The notes beneath the pieces are model-generated. The model ran no database searches, was not told the DNA's origin, and was given only the letters and a program-made list of their open reading frames with translations. Shown here piece after piece: positions 51,215-63,355 of a DNA stretch of 64,000 bases. Source of the stretch: Malurus cyaneus samueli. Lineage: Eukaryota > Chordata > Aves > Passeriformes > Maluridae. Made by a program: the position numbers and the translations under genes. The stretch lies in the NCBI GenBank assembly GCA_009741485.1, contig CM019236.1:44362716-44426715 (forward strand), written 5' to 3'. The number at the start of each line of letters is the position of its first letter. Position 1 is the stretch's first letter.

Positions 51215-54200
51215 CCAAAACCCAGTGCCCTGTGTTCATGCAGGATATCGCGGACTAACCTATACCAATTTCCATTCCAAGAGTGTAAGTTACTAAATAT
51301 AACTCTGAAAGCTGACTTCTGCCTTTCCTTTTGACCATGAGCATTTATGAATCTTATGTTCTCCCTTCCCCTTCAGGGTGGGATGTCACAAGGAGATAAA
51401 CAAAAAGCATCCATGAAACCGAGTGTAAATGCTGGCACAAGCTGCAGCTTCTCCTCTGTGTCATCTGGCATAGAGTCCCAACCCAGTCCACAAGTTTGGT
51501 TGCTTCACCAAGTTCCAGCTCTGCCCTGGTAGCAAGCACATGGCACGGTACATATTTCACATGCGTGTGCTCATGGGCTGAGAAATGACAAAGACACAGC
51601 AAACCTGCGTTCAGATCTCACAGCTCTGAGAGCTGTCAGCTCTCAGTGGTTACTGCCCTCCCCACTCCAGGTGAGGATGGTGTTTTTGAGCACCAGCCCA
51701 CCCTCACGGGCAGTTTATTATGCAGAATAGCAAACTGAGTCTGAAACAACTTCTTACAGTGGGCAGTGGGCAGTGGGAATGGCTTAGCCCAGCTGATCCA
51801 AAGATACAGCTTTCCCATCTAACAGCTGTTTGGAGATCCCTGCTTGCAGAGGATGCCTGTGTATGCCTTTCCAGTGATATCTGATACATGTCACATACAG
51901 CACTGAGCACCTTGAGACAGAGCAGATATTATTAGGGAAGTCAGGACCCTGTTGGCTCTTGGCCTTGAAAGAAGGCAGTAAGGCTGGATATATGAGTGGT
52001 GCCATAGAGTATGGATGAGAGGCTACTCTGCATGTAACTGGGGGTCTGTGCTCACTGAAACTGGAGGGAAGGAGAAAGAAAGTCAGGAGGAAACCTGGTG
52101 CAAGCCTGGTCCTTTGATCTTACACGTTTATATGAGATATGTTCTGGATACACTGCCAATGTATCTGGATTGCCAAAGTATCCACAATGTCTCTGGAGCT
52201 TGCAGTAAATTCACAGCAGTCAACTCCTTAGGTTTACAGAAGAGGATTTACAGTTATTGTGAAATTTCCCAGGAGATGCTGTTATGTATAGGCTTAAGTT
52301 CATCTTAGTGTGAAAGCAGGGTACAGCCCTCGAAGGAACACTTTTATTCTTGAATTTCTGATGTAGAAACTTCTCTGAAATATATCTGCATCTTTCCTGG
52401 CTTTAGTTTTCTCTGTGTGCTTTTTGCCTTTGTTTAGCAACAGTTCAGGGAAACCAGGCACAATAATTCTGGGTTGTGATTTGCGAGTAATGTTCCTACT
52501 GTGTGAGAAATATACTAGTATCCTGACAGAAATAAAGTTAGTTATATGATATTACACAGATTCCATATCTTGGACATTTTTTCCTTTACAAATTCATCCT
52601 ATAAAACTTTGACTTCTGGTGCCTCCCAACAGAGAGGCTTTTGTAAAAATTGCTAAGTGACATGTAATTGTAATCACTTCAGTTACTTCATACACTCACC
52701 AGCAAGTCAATAGTTTACTTGTTTCCTTGCAAATATGCCTATAGATTATACAAAGTGTCTAGCAGGAGGCAAATTCAGACACTGAAAGCTTTTGAGAATG
52801 GATTTTTCTCAAGACACCAGATATCGATCAATGTTTGCTAGATATGTATCAAGACTTAGTTAATAAAGTAAGTTTTCTATAACAGAGAAATGTTTTAGTT
52901 TATGGAAAAGAAAGGTCATATTAAAGTGTCTGTGGTGCCTTTCATCTTCTCGCTGAATGCACCTGAGGAGTGTATATATTTCTAGCCCTGATTAAAACGT
53001 ATTCTGATTACCAGGCTGAGAGGGACACTGTGACACTGTGACATAGGACAAAGGAGAATTCACCTTTTTGGAAGTTCAGGTGCCAAGAAAACAGGTGGAT
53101 AGAAGGAGAGGAAGCTGAAGCACTGATCAGTTGTAGCAACAGAGTAATTTTTACATTTATGCTGTGTGTTTGCGTCGATATGCACAGACAGAGAGACACT
53201 GGTGCTTACACTCTTCTGAAACAGTCTGCTTAGCTTTAATGAACCATTTAATGAGGGCCCATCTCAGCCATGATTTACATGTCAAGGTTCAACCGAGAGA
53301 TCCTGGCCTCTAAATGAACTGTAAGACTGTGCTCAGAGCTGCACCAAGGGTTGAGTTTTGGCTAGTGAGCAAAGCAGAAGCAGCAGGCACCACAGGTGGG
53401 TGGGTGGCTTGGGGTAGTCCTCTCTATCCCAGGGACATCCAAATTGTTATGATCAGTCTTGCAGAGGGAAGGCTCCCTGCAAGGAGGAAGGGTCTGTGGT
53501 GCTGGCTAGAGGCAGAAAAACAAGGTAAAACCTCATCAAGACAGCCTGTCCCTGTAATGCCTATCCCTTCTAGCTGGAAAAGTGGAACAACAGCTCACAG
53601 TCACTCTCTTTGATCCATCCAGGTGCTCTGCAGGGTCACATCATCCTCCTTTGCCTTTCTGGAAACATCTCACCTAGAATGATGACTTTTTTCTCAGCTG
53701 GAGTTTTTAGCTGAGATGGGCAGGTTCCAGAGGAGATGCTGTACAATAAGTTTTTGAAGCAGTGATGCTGGCTGGGAAAGTTGTCCCGGCCTCCTGGTGG
53801 TGATTAAGCTGGATGACTGCTATCTGCCCTACAGGCGGTAAATAATGCCTCATTTCCTAGTACCTGTTCCATTGTGAACAGCTTCTTGGAAAACTCTGCG
53901 GTAGTTATATATAAGGTGGAGTGCACAGGTTTCCATTTTAGATTTCATTTTGCTCCTTAATAACAATGTACAATAGATTTACCAAACATAGCACTCTTCA
54001 GGTTAATTTGTATTTGTTCAGCCTGACATAGAAAATCTTGAATGCTTCTAAATAATAACCATTCGTCATAGTTCAGGCTGTAGCTTTCTGGACGACTTTT
54101 GTGTAAGGCACAGATTGTAGCAGACAAATCCAACAGATTCTGGGGAGAAGAAATAGCTCTATGTTGGAAACAATTAAGGATCAGAATGAAAGACTCACCC

Positions 54201-54648
54201 TCAAAATAAAAGTTTTGTTCAGAGATCAAATACACGTTAAAGTAAGTATCCATCACTTGCCAGAGGAAGGTCTGGGACTGATTATGTTTTAAGCCTGAGA
54301 AAATACATTCATTAGAGATGATACAGTTTTAAAAATACACTTGGTTCTCATACTCATGCACCAGTCAATTTGCAGATACACATTCTGAATATGCCACTCA
54401 AAATGGTGTTTTCACAGCCCATCACAATTACAGGCTGTTAATTGACTGCAGCACTAAGGGATGAGGATTAAGAAAGAGTTTGGGATGTGAAGAAGCAGGG
54501 ACACGAGGGAGGATGACAGGACACCTGAAATTGGAGGAGGAATTGGAGAAGGAATTTCTATACTGCCCCTTTGTCTATTACCTAGGTAAGTAGGCCTGGA
54601 CTCTAAACAAGTTAAGGCTTCAGTCTATTGCAGTGCTTTTCTCAGCCC

Positions 54649-55250
54649 TGTGGGTAACCCCAGAGGGCAGCTAAGTATCATGCAGCCATTTGTTCCCTCC
54701 CCTTGCCTCTGGTAGGATGGGGAGGAGAACAGGAAAAAGGTAAGCCACATGGCCTGAGATAAGAACAGTTTAATAAATGAAATAATCTATATTATAATAA
54801 TTACAATAATTGCATTAACAGCAACAGTAAAGAAAAGGGATATAACAAAGAGATAAAGAGATAAAGAGGAACGGAACTCAATTTTAAACAAGTGTTGCAC
54901 AATAAAAAATTGCTCTGAGGAATGTCCAGCCCATCCCTGAGCAGGAATGGGTGCCCTCTGGGCAACTTCCCTCAGTTTATATTGTTAGCACGAAGTTGCA
55001 TGATATGGAATATCCCCTTGGTCATTTCAGGTCACCTGTCCTGGCCATGCTCCCTCTCAGGTTCTTGTGCACCTACTCACTGGCAGAGCACATGAAACTG
55101 GTGAGGTCTTCGACTTAGAGAAAACACTTCCTAACAAGAGCTGAAACATCAGTGTCCTATCATCATTACTCTCATAGTAAATCCAAACACAGCACTGCAC
55201 CAGCTACTAAAAGCAGGAACATGGCAATCAATGCCTCAGACCTTGTTTGA
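54649..55250 (-). mobile_element. Solo LTR of an avian endogenous retrovirus, minus strand
   Basis: Read on the minus strand, the segment matches a common avian endogenous retroviral LTR from end to end. The early block TAGTAGCTGGTGCAGTGCTG lies near 55210 and GGGATATTCCATATCATGCA near 55010. A TATA-like word (AATATAAACT) lies near 54980, and a T-rich region holds TTATTAAACTGTTCTTATCT near 54765. The 3' end is 'CTGGGGTTACCCACA' at 54649. The length, about 600 bp, suits such an LTR. No second LTR or internal gag, pol or env sequence is seen within the window, so it is a solitary LTR left by recombination. The 5' end is approximate, and the class (probably ERVL-like) is not settled. Confidence 0.82.
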
Positions 55251-56526
55251 AAACTGGCAGCAATGGCAAAGACAAGGACCACTGAGTCAGTTTGTGTCTG
55301 TTGAAGAATTTGACTGATTATGCCTCTGCTGTACACAGCAGAAACTCCTCCCTGGGCTCTCCTGTCTTCACAGGAGTTTGTAACTGAGCTGCCCCACAGA
55401 GTTCTGCAACTTTTCACAGCATTCCAGGCAGCTCACTGGTTACAGAAAACTGCTTATGCAAAAGCTATTGATTTTAACTAGATGAGCAGAGCCAAGCCCC
55501 AGAGTGTGGCTCATCAACTCCAGTCCCCAGAGAAAATTTTTTCTTTCCTTTGATAGATGGCTTAGGCCTTGTTCCACCAATCTTTTCTGGGCTGTGCACC
55601 AGTTCCACAAATTCACCTGACCTTGGAGCCTTAAATGGGCTGGTCTCTGACACAGCACTGCCTGAGAAATCAGAAATCAGAAACCTCTCACGACTTTTTG
55701 CTATAGTGTATATATATATTTTTGTATGTATTTACACACACATATGAGTGGCTATGAGAAGGAAAACAAAAGTAGCAAAGTAAACAGAGAGCGAGTCCAT
55801 GCTGCCTGACAATACTGAAGCACAAGTTCATCAATCTCTTGCCCAGGACACTGCCCTTAGGACTTGCCAGCACCACCCATCCTATGTTCTTCTTCTGGGC
55901 CAAAGGGACCTATTTGTTGTAGTAGGTTATTCCTAGGATTTGATTCCTGCTCAAGGTTTTCATTCCCTCCTTCCACCTTTCCTCAGGCACAGTGACAGAA
56001 TTTGGCCTGCTGATGTGCCTGAGCAGTGCTCCAAAGGGTGGCATTGTGTTGCACTCGGGGGAGGTTTTGCACTGTCAGCTGTGAGTCTGACTAGCTCCCA
56101 GTGAGGCCAACTCAGTGCACGTGAGAACAGCAGCATCACAAGGGATGGTAGGAGTCATTCTAAAATAAATTAGGGAAAAAAAAGATTACTTGTCAACCTG
56201 TGTCATAACAGCTGTGTGTTCTCTGTCTTCACTGTTCCAGCTCCTGGATGAGTTGCATATGGATCTTTGGGCAATGCACAGGGTTCATAAAACAGTAATG
56301 TTCCTTCATGAATATTTCAGTAATTTCATCAGATTACAGATACAATGTGTTTTGTTCCCTATAGTCTCATCACTATGCCTTTTTCTGTGATTGTAAATAG
56401 TATGTAGGGCAACTCTATTTTCCTTCATGACTCTGGGCAATAGCTTCCTACAACAATTAGTGATATGGATGTCTCCATTTCCTAATTTTTGGATGAAACA
56501 GGATATTCCTTTAATTGGTCATTCTA
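55251..56526. other. Unique non-coding stretch
   Basis: No gene or repeat is recognised. A short TA-rich run lies near 55710. The frames present are short and without motifs. Confidence 0.4.
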
Positions 56527-56585
56527 GGGTTTTTTTTTTTTGTTGTTTGTTGTGTGGTTTTTTTTTTTGGTTTTTTTTTTTTTTC
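56527..56585. repeat. T-rich tract
   Basis: About 58 bases of T runs with G interruptions, ending TTTTCCCTGCAG, which mimics a splice acceptor. The 38-codon frame after it has no known motif. Confidence 0.9.
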
Positions 56586-56893
56586 CCTGCAGAATAAGAT
56601 ATTATTATCAACCTCAGCACCAGAAAATTCTTCTTGCTTTCCAAAGCTGAGACATCTTGACACTTCTACTTTTGGCAGCCTAGGAAGATACATTGGGTTC
56701 TTGTGATTTCTGGAAAGGATTTTTTTTTGAGGAAGATAGATATGGCCTTAGCATCTCCTGTGCGGTCCATGCAGAATAATTTCCACGGGCACAGAGGCCA
56801 CTGCCATCTCTATCTCCATTGCGGATTTACATGTCTTGTTCGTGGCTGAGCCCTAGAACTGCCACTTTTCATGCTGCTTCCATTGACAGTTTA

Positions 56894-57349
56894 TTATACA
56901 GACTTTTCAATACTTTGCCCAGACATTATTGCTTCTAGCAGGGCATGGCTTCCAAGACCTGGCAGATGTCTATTTCCTTTTTGCAAGCACAAATCCATCT
57001 CCCTTAATAACCTCTCTCCCAGCCTCTTGTCAGTCACATGGAAAACAATTTTGTCTCTAAGCATATCATTTTCAGTAATCTCAGACTGTTTCTGCTGCTC
57101 GTTCTGTCTCGGTTTGGCTGCAAACGTGTCAGTTCCATTGGTTACGATATGATGAGGCAAAAATTGGTGCTGCTCAAACACAATGTTCAGTTTAGGGTTA
57201 CAGAGTTTCTTAAATATTTTTAAAATGTCCAGTAAAATAAATTTGTCTTCTAGTTGCTGTGCTGATACTATGTGTTGATAGACTGCAAAAACTTCCTCAC
57301 CCACTGTGTGGAAAAAAACCCATGAATCATGTTGCTTGAAAATTTTCTC
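56894..57349 (-). pseudogene. Ty3/Gypsy-like retrotransposon Gag relic with open frame
   Basis: The minus-strand frame is free of stops for 151 codons, from after a TAG at 57350-57352 to the TAA at 56894-56896. The ORF start at 57302-57304 is GTG; upstream codons in frame read FFHT, which extends the similarity. Numbered from that GTG, residues 2-10 (GEEVFAVYQ), 35-48 (CNPKLNIVFEQHQF) and 83-102 (RDKIVF, then VTDKRL, then ERLLRE) lie in the order and spacing of the Gag capsid-type region of vertebrate Ty3/Gypsy elements. The middle (about 50-80) and the part after 109 are rearranged or frameshifted. Two stops end the frame. The next 50 codons hold only a doubtful Cys-Pro...Cys trace of a zinc knuckle. 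No protease, reverse transcriptase or LTR is seen. It is most simply a decayed fragment; domestication is possible but unproven. Confidence 0.65.
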
Positions 57350-59729
57350 CTATTTCACTTAACTTTTAGGCTTTAATTATCTAGGTAAAAGCATTGACTC
57401 CCTTTCTCCAGTTCTCTCCTGTTTCCATACCCAGGAAATGTAGTGGCTGCCTAAATAAGTCTGGGATTCACTGCTTTGGCTTTGGGCTACACAGCTAGTT
57501 TTGTGTTTTTCTCTCCCTTTGTTCTCTTTTTAAACCAAATATTGGAATACCATGGTAATATGAATATCGTCAGTATGATCATAACACACTAGGTAAATTT
57601 GTGTCTGTTACTGCACTAAGCTTTCACTAATGTTTCATAAATTGGTGAGTGAAATGTAACATCCCTGTTCTGTCTCTGGTCATTTGTCTCTGAGGCCAGC
57701 AACGGCATGGACAGCAGGGTGCACTTCTGTCTGGGTGGCTGGGCTGGCACTGTAGAGGCTGCTGCTCCTCTGTGTTCATGATCTTCTTCATTTGCAGCCT
57801 CACTGCATGTGCCTGGTTGCAGCCAGCACGGCAGCCACAGCCTGAAATCTCAGCAGCAGTGTCCCTGTTCACTCACCACTGCACCCCATCTGCTCCTGGG
57901 ACAATGTCCCTGCCATGGGCACGATCAGTTCCACAACCCACATCCTTCTCACAGCCAAGTCTTTTGTAAGGATGTCCCCAGCATGACACAGTTCCACCTC
58001 CCCAGGCAGAAACATCAGCTATGCCTGAGTGAAAAACGTGAGGAGGGCTATGCTTTAACTCTTATGAGAAAGGCTAAATGAGGTCAAGGTTTATAAAAGA
58101 TGTCAGTCTGCTGCTCAGTTGTTATCAGTCATTGGCCTTAGGTGGGCAGAGTGTCAGATGTTAGGTGCCTCTGTTACGTGTGTGCAGACAGACTCACCAC
58201 AGCCCATGGCCAAGCACTGTGGCAAAACTCATGAGCCTGGAGCTGTCATAAGAGATCCCATTGTCCAGTACTCATGGCTCTCTCTCTGTTTCCTGTAAGT
58301 TCTGAATTTATGTTAAATCTGTCAGTGGTCCTCTCCATTTTTTTTGGATCTCCATGAGTCTTCCTCTACGATATCCCATGTGTACAGATAAACTATTATA
58401 CTCATGTTACGTGGCTTATCTCAAGAAATGAAGGTGGGTGTTTGCAGCGCAGGAGAGATGGTGGGAAGATACTTTAAGTATAGTGGTTTAGTGGTTTAAA
58501 TCTCAAAGAAAGGCTTATGAATCCAATTTCCAGTAATGACATGTAATAGCGGCCATAGCAATAATTTGAGAAAATGAAAATTAGTGTGAAGCTTATGGCC
58601 TGTAGGTATAAATCTACTCTTTTTTTTTTTTCTTTTTCTTTATTTTTTTTTAATTCTGTAACTCAGATTCTCTTTCCTAGATTCTTTTCTGGTTTCTTTA
58701 CTTTTACTATCCTGCATGTATTTTCTTTCAATTTTGTATTGATCTCAAACATTATGAAGCCTTCACCTTCTTTCTGAACTGGTGAAGGAAAAAATATAGA
58801 GGGAGTAAACAACTTAACTAGGGCTATCATTAAACAGAAGTATTTAAACAAGCATCTAGGGTGAAATAATTCCTGTAACAGGCTATGATGGGGCCATGAC
58901 ATTATTTGGAGCTGTCTACACAGGAGCAGATGATAGCTCTCTGTGTCTGAGTTCAGACCTCTTGGGAAGGCACAGAGACAGGTAGCCTAGATTTGTGGTG
59001 GTGCTAATATAGCAGGAAGGCTTTGGGCTCAGAGCTGTCTTTTAACCAGACATCTCATACATCAGTTATCTCTGTCAAGTCCCTTGCAGAGGCATTGTTT
59101 TCAGTTTTCTCTCTGCATGATAGATACCCCGTTGCCTCATAACAATCCAGGACTGGCTGAGATCTCAGACAAACTCCGTCATTCTCGGAATTACCTCTGC
59201 TGCCCTATTCCCCTCCACACACCCCTTCCCTCCTGTTGAAGACGGACGTGGTGGGGGAAGGTAGAGTGAGGAAATATTACATAACTTTGTTCTGCATTTG
59301 TGTTGCCAGTGGTTACCTTCTGAAGCCTGGTATTACCATACCCATTTCAAGTCCCCTGACACCTGTACTGTTGAAGTGGAATGAGGCATTATAGTATTAT
59401 CAGATTAGTCACAGAGTGCATTTCTAATGCACATGGATTAGTAATTAAAAAGGTGTCTTCAGCTGTCTGGATAGGTCAGGAAAACCTGATTTCCCAGGGT
59501 CCTCCTGGTAGAAAGAATACCAACTGCAGCCTTTAAGGCATCACTGGAATTACACAGTGGGAGTCTCCTGTGTCAAGGTACTTTTTCCTGAAAGGACTAG
59601 CAAACAACAGCATTTTACATTAGGTGCAGTGACTCGAATTCAGATCAGCTCAGGCATATCTCTAAGTGTCCTTCAGAAGTGACTGTTGAGGGTGGAGTAA
59701 TGGGTTTGACTCCTAACAGAGGAACACCA

Positions 59730-60060
59730 ACATACTTCATTGATACAAAGTAGTAAGTTGACCAAGTTTAACGGTGAGGTGACCGTGCTTTAACAAGATT
59801 TGATGGCAAGGTACACTTGATTATTGATTTCATGGGAACAGGATCAGATAAAACAGTCAGGAAGATCCTACCATTGAGTCATAAGGTTCAGAAAGGACCC
59901 CATTGCTTTCTGAACTTCTCAGAAATTAGTCTAGGTACTCCTGGGCTCAATTCTAGCTTGAGAGTTGGTCAGCAGTTTATGTCTAAAGGATTATATGAAT
60001 GCAATCAACTCTTTACGTCACTCAGCTAAGATTCCAAAATTTAACATGCTATTAATCACT
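59730..60060. mobile_element. Possible old LTR-type remnant
   Basis: Words such as 'ACAAGATTTGATGGCAAGGT' (59793) and 'AAGGTTCAGAAAGGACCCC' (59882) resemble a diverged avian LTR or long dispersed repeat that I could not name. There is no terminal structure and no second copy in the window. Confidence 0.25.
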
Positions 60061-62936
60061 TACCAAGAATCTGCCAAGGAATTTCTCATCTTCAGAGAGT
60101 AACCTGGAGAGGTGTCTCTGCTCAAGAGGACATCCTGTTGTGCAGCTAGCTGTCATACAGGAGAGCTCACTGAGCCCTGGACTGTCCACTATTTAGAGAG
60201 TAAGATGAATATAGAGACAGAAACACCTTGGTAGAAACAGTTTTTCAGCTGGTAGAAACTGTTTTACTGGAATGCTTCTCTTGGTTCCCTGGACCTTACC
60301 TATCAAAGAAACATGTCTTCTGTGGTTTGCAGTGTCTGAGCAGAGACTCAAGCCATAAGTTATCTTTTAGAGGCCAGTCACTGTGTTGGTTGCCTGCAGC
60401 TGAATTCCTTCCTGGCTGCTGTCAGTGGACTACCCTACAGGCTTCCACCTGGCTGGTGACCAAGGCATGATGCAGCAGAGTTCACCAAGAATGTTTGTAG
60501 CAGCTTGTTCTGCCAGAGAGTCTCTTGCTGTGATCAGCATGAAGCCATGCGCCAATGATCTCCCTTCTTTTCAGTGTTTTATTGTCTGCCATTATCTGTT
60601 ATTCACTGATGGTGCAGAACACACTCAAATTGTTCAAACTGCTCTGGTTTCTGCTCAACTCCCATGTTTTAAGAAAGTTGTCACTCGGACACAAAGAATT
60701 TTCTTTTTACTTTGTGAACTAGAGATTCCGTGTTCCTTCATCACTTTAGTCCAGTGTTGCTTCTGATCCTGTTCCAACAAAAACCCACTAAATTTATTTA
60801 ATTACCTTCACTGCTTCTTTTCTCTAGGGCTTCATTTGCTCTGAATGTATGTGGGAAACTGCTGGGTTTCTAAGTGGCCATGCATTCTGTGTGGAAGAGC
60901 TCTGATTCTTTGCATGTGTGGTTTTCAGGTTCTGTTTGACCCCTGCAGGAGGTCTGAGGAGACTTTAAACACCACTCAAGGCTTTAAGCCTTGTTCTGTA
61001 GGTCTACTGACTGGTCAATGATGCTAGGAAGCCTTGCATGGAAACATCCCATGACTCTATATCCTTTGCACAACGCCCCTGTCCATCTGGAATGGAAGAG
61101 AAGCTGAGGAAGACCCTTGCAGTCCAGTTAATTTCCTATTTGCTGTAGATAGCTGCAAGACCAAGAAAAATTTTGGATGGTCTTTCAGTGCTGCTCCCAG
61201 AGGGCTCAGGAGGTTCCCAGCATGGCTGCTATCCAAGCTATACTTACTGAAGTTGCACTGACCCTGCTGCTTATAAGTGAAATTTCAGGATCTCTGGGCT
61301 GGGAGAAACTCCTACTGGAGCTGCACGGATTTCACTCCCACTGAAGCTGAGGTTTTCAATGGATTCAGACTGTTCAGCTACATTTAAGCAGTGTAATTTG
61401 CACAAATTTTCCACCAAATAGTTTCATCCAAATTGCCCACTAACTTGCCAAATTATCCACCAATTTATTGCAGAAATCTGTGGCATTTAGATGATCCAAA
61501 GGAACAGAGAATAAAAATTTAAGTCTAAAAAAACCTTATAGTCTAGTCAAATAATAGTCTGTTAAATTATGCTACCACTTATATTTCAAATTAGATACAG
61601 TTAATTTTTCCACTGCATATCTGATTTCACCATTTGTGGTTACTTTTCTTTATTAAATGCCTATTACTGGTTCTCTTTGCTACACCTGAAGCTGGCCTTA
61701 CTGAGATTGTAAGGTTGCATTAATTTACTGACCAGCAGCTGACCTTGGTGAGTTTTTGTAACCCTGGCATGGATCTGGCTATATTTCTGTGGTGGTATTT
61801 TCAAGTTTTCTTCCCATACAAGTACAAGTCTATGCTACATTTTTATTCTAGATTGATAAGCAGTTACACAGAATAACTACTTGCTATTGCTATTAGTCTT
61901 TCAAAAGCAGGAATAACATTTGGGGTCCTGTTCCTGTCAAGGCTGTACAGTGCAGGCACCCAGCTGCCATTTGTATTCCACAATTTTCTCATTTATCAAT
62001 ATATTTCCAGAAGAGTTCAATTAAAAAAAAAAAATACAGTTATTCTCCGTGTGACAGAAGTCCTTTGTCTTTTTTTGCTTATGGCAATGCTGTGTGAAGC
62101 ACCCTGAATACCTGTAGTTTAGGTGTCCTTTAAAATGACTCCTCATGATATTTGAAACCTATTCAATTCTCTTTTATGCATTGAAACATTGGGTTTTTTA
62201 ATAAATAGTAGTTCTCTTCTAGTTACTGAAAAAAATGTTGAATATCTCAGTCACTTTGTTTTGAATAGATAAACTGTTCTCATTTGTTTAACCTCTTTTT
62301 TCCTTTCTTTTTCCAGTAACCCTCCTGAAATAGACTTGTTTTTTTCCTTTTGAAAGTAACTGAGGTACTAGATTACAAAGGTTCACGCATAGGATATCAT
62401 ACTAGAGGTCCATACTTGCAGAAAAGTGGGTTTTTTGTCCTTTTCATTTAACAATGTTGCTTTTCTACTTTTCTAATATAAAGGAATGCTATGGAATTTA
62501 TAGGACTTGACATTGTTGTTCTGCTTCTTAGTGCAACTGTGTTCAGCTGAATTAGAAGAGTCAACAGCATTGCAAGATTGTTTTCTTGAAGATGGAAATG
62601 AAAGGGAACTGTAGATGTACAATATCTGAAAAGGCTGAGGACACAACAGCCATTTCCCGAGACAGAAAACAGAGTAGGAACTGCACAGAAAATGAAAGAG
62701 CACCAGTTGGGTACAGAATTGAATGCTAAAGTCTGCACAGCTGGGCAAACCCATGTTCATGTTCAGAATTGCAGCAGGGAGAAACAGCTGCAGCTTTATG
62801 CAGGACTATTTTGGGACCTTGCTTCCTTAGACAGAGATGGCTGTTTGCCAAAGCATCTCAATCTGAGTTTCTTCCTTAGACACTAGTGTGAATGGTGGGA
62901 AAAAACCAGTTTTCCTAGCAAATATGTTTTTCACTC

Positions 62937-62957
62937 TTTTTTTTTTTTTTTTTTTTT
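62937..62957. repeat. T(21) homopolymer
   Basis: Twenty-one consecutive T bases. No retroposed body is recognised next to it. Confidence 0.95.
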
Positions 62958-63236
62958 GTGTAAAGATGTTACCCTCATTCTTACTTCTGCAGCTTCCTTA
63001 TGCTACAGAACCTCTGGTGAAAGCCTGTGAGGTGTTTTCCCAAGCTGGACAGTCCCTTGGGCAAAATGGGTCATCTTCTCTGATAAAGTCTTTTCTTTCA
63101 TGGTAGCTATGGTAACAGTGGCACCTGAGCTCAAACTGACCGGAGAGGGCTGCTTGGTAGGTTATGTTGTCCACATGTTTTCAGAATTCCCCCTTTCATG
63201 GAAATAATTATCTGCTTTTGGCTACATGAGGTATTT

Positions 63237-63355
63237 TATTTCTTTGTTTTTGTTTTTGGGTTTTTTTTTGTTTTTTGGCTTCCTTTTTTTTTTTTTTGTT
63301 TTTTGGGGGTTTTTTTTGTGTTGTTTAGTTTATATTGTTTTTATTTTTTTCCTCC
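63237..63355. repeat. T/G-rich low-complexity tract
   Basis: About 120 bases dominated by T with GGG and GG interruptions. It produces a Phe-rich plus-strand frame that is not a protein. Confidence 0.93.

Larger units (their letters stand above)
48251..54648. other. Long unique non-coding stretch
   Basis: No gene or transposable element is recognised in 6.4 kb. It contains an A-rich tract (50107-50171) and a pyrimidine-rich tract (51130-51214). The 179-codon minus-strand frame at 49626-50165 is opened by the A-rich tract. The 155-codon frame at 50541-51008 (minus) has no known domain and is crossed by frames on the other strand. Confidence 0.4.

Noticed and set aside
56586..56706. Exon-like frame after TTTTCCCTGCAG
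   Set aside because: The acceptor comes from the T-rich tract. The peptide is short and unrecognised, and no donor or neighbouring exon is seen.
56744..56896. Zinc knuckle downstream of the Gag relic
   Set aside because: Only a Cys-Pro-Trp-Lys-Leu-Phe-Cys trace remains, with none of the later Cys and His at knuckle spacing and two stops before it.
61250..61380. Resemblance to an old amniote repeat around ACTCCTACTGGAGCTGC and the following AATGGATTCAGAC
   Set aside because: The match is short, and no flanking blocks extend it.
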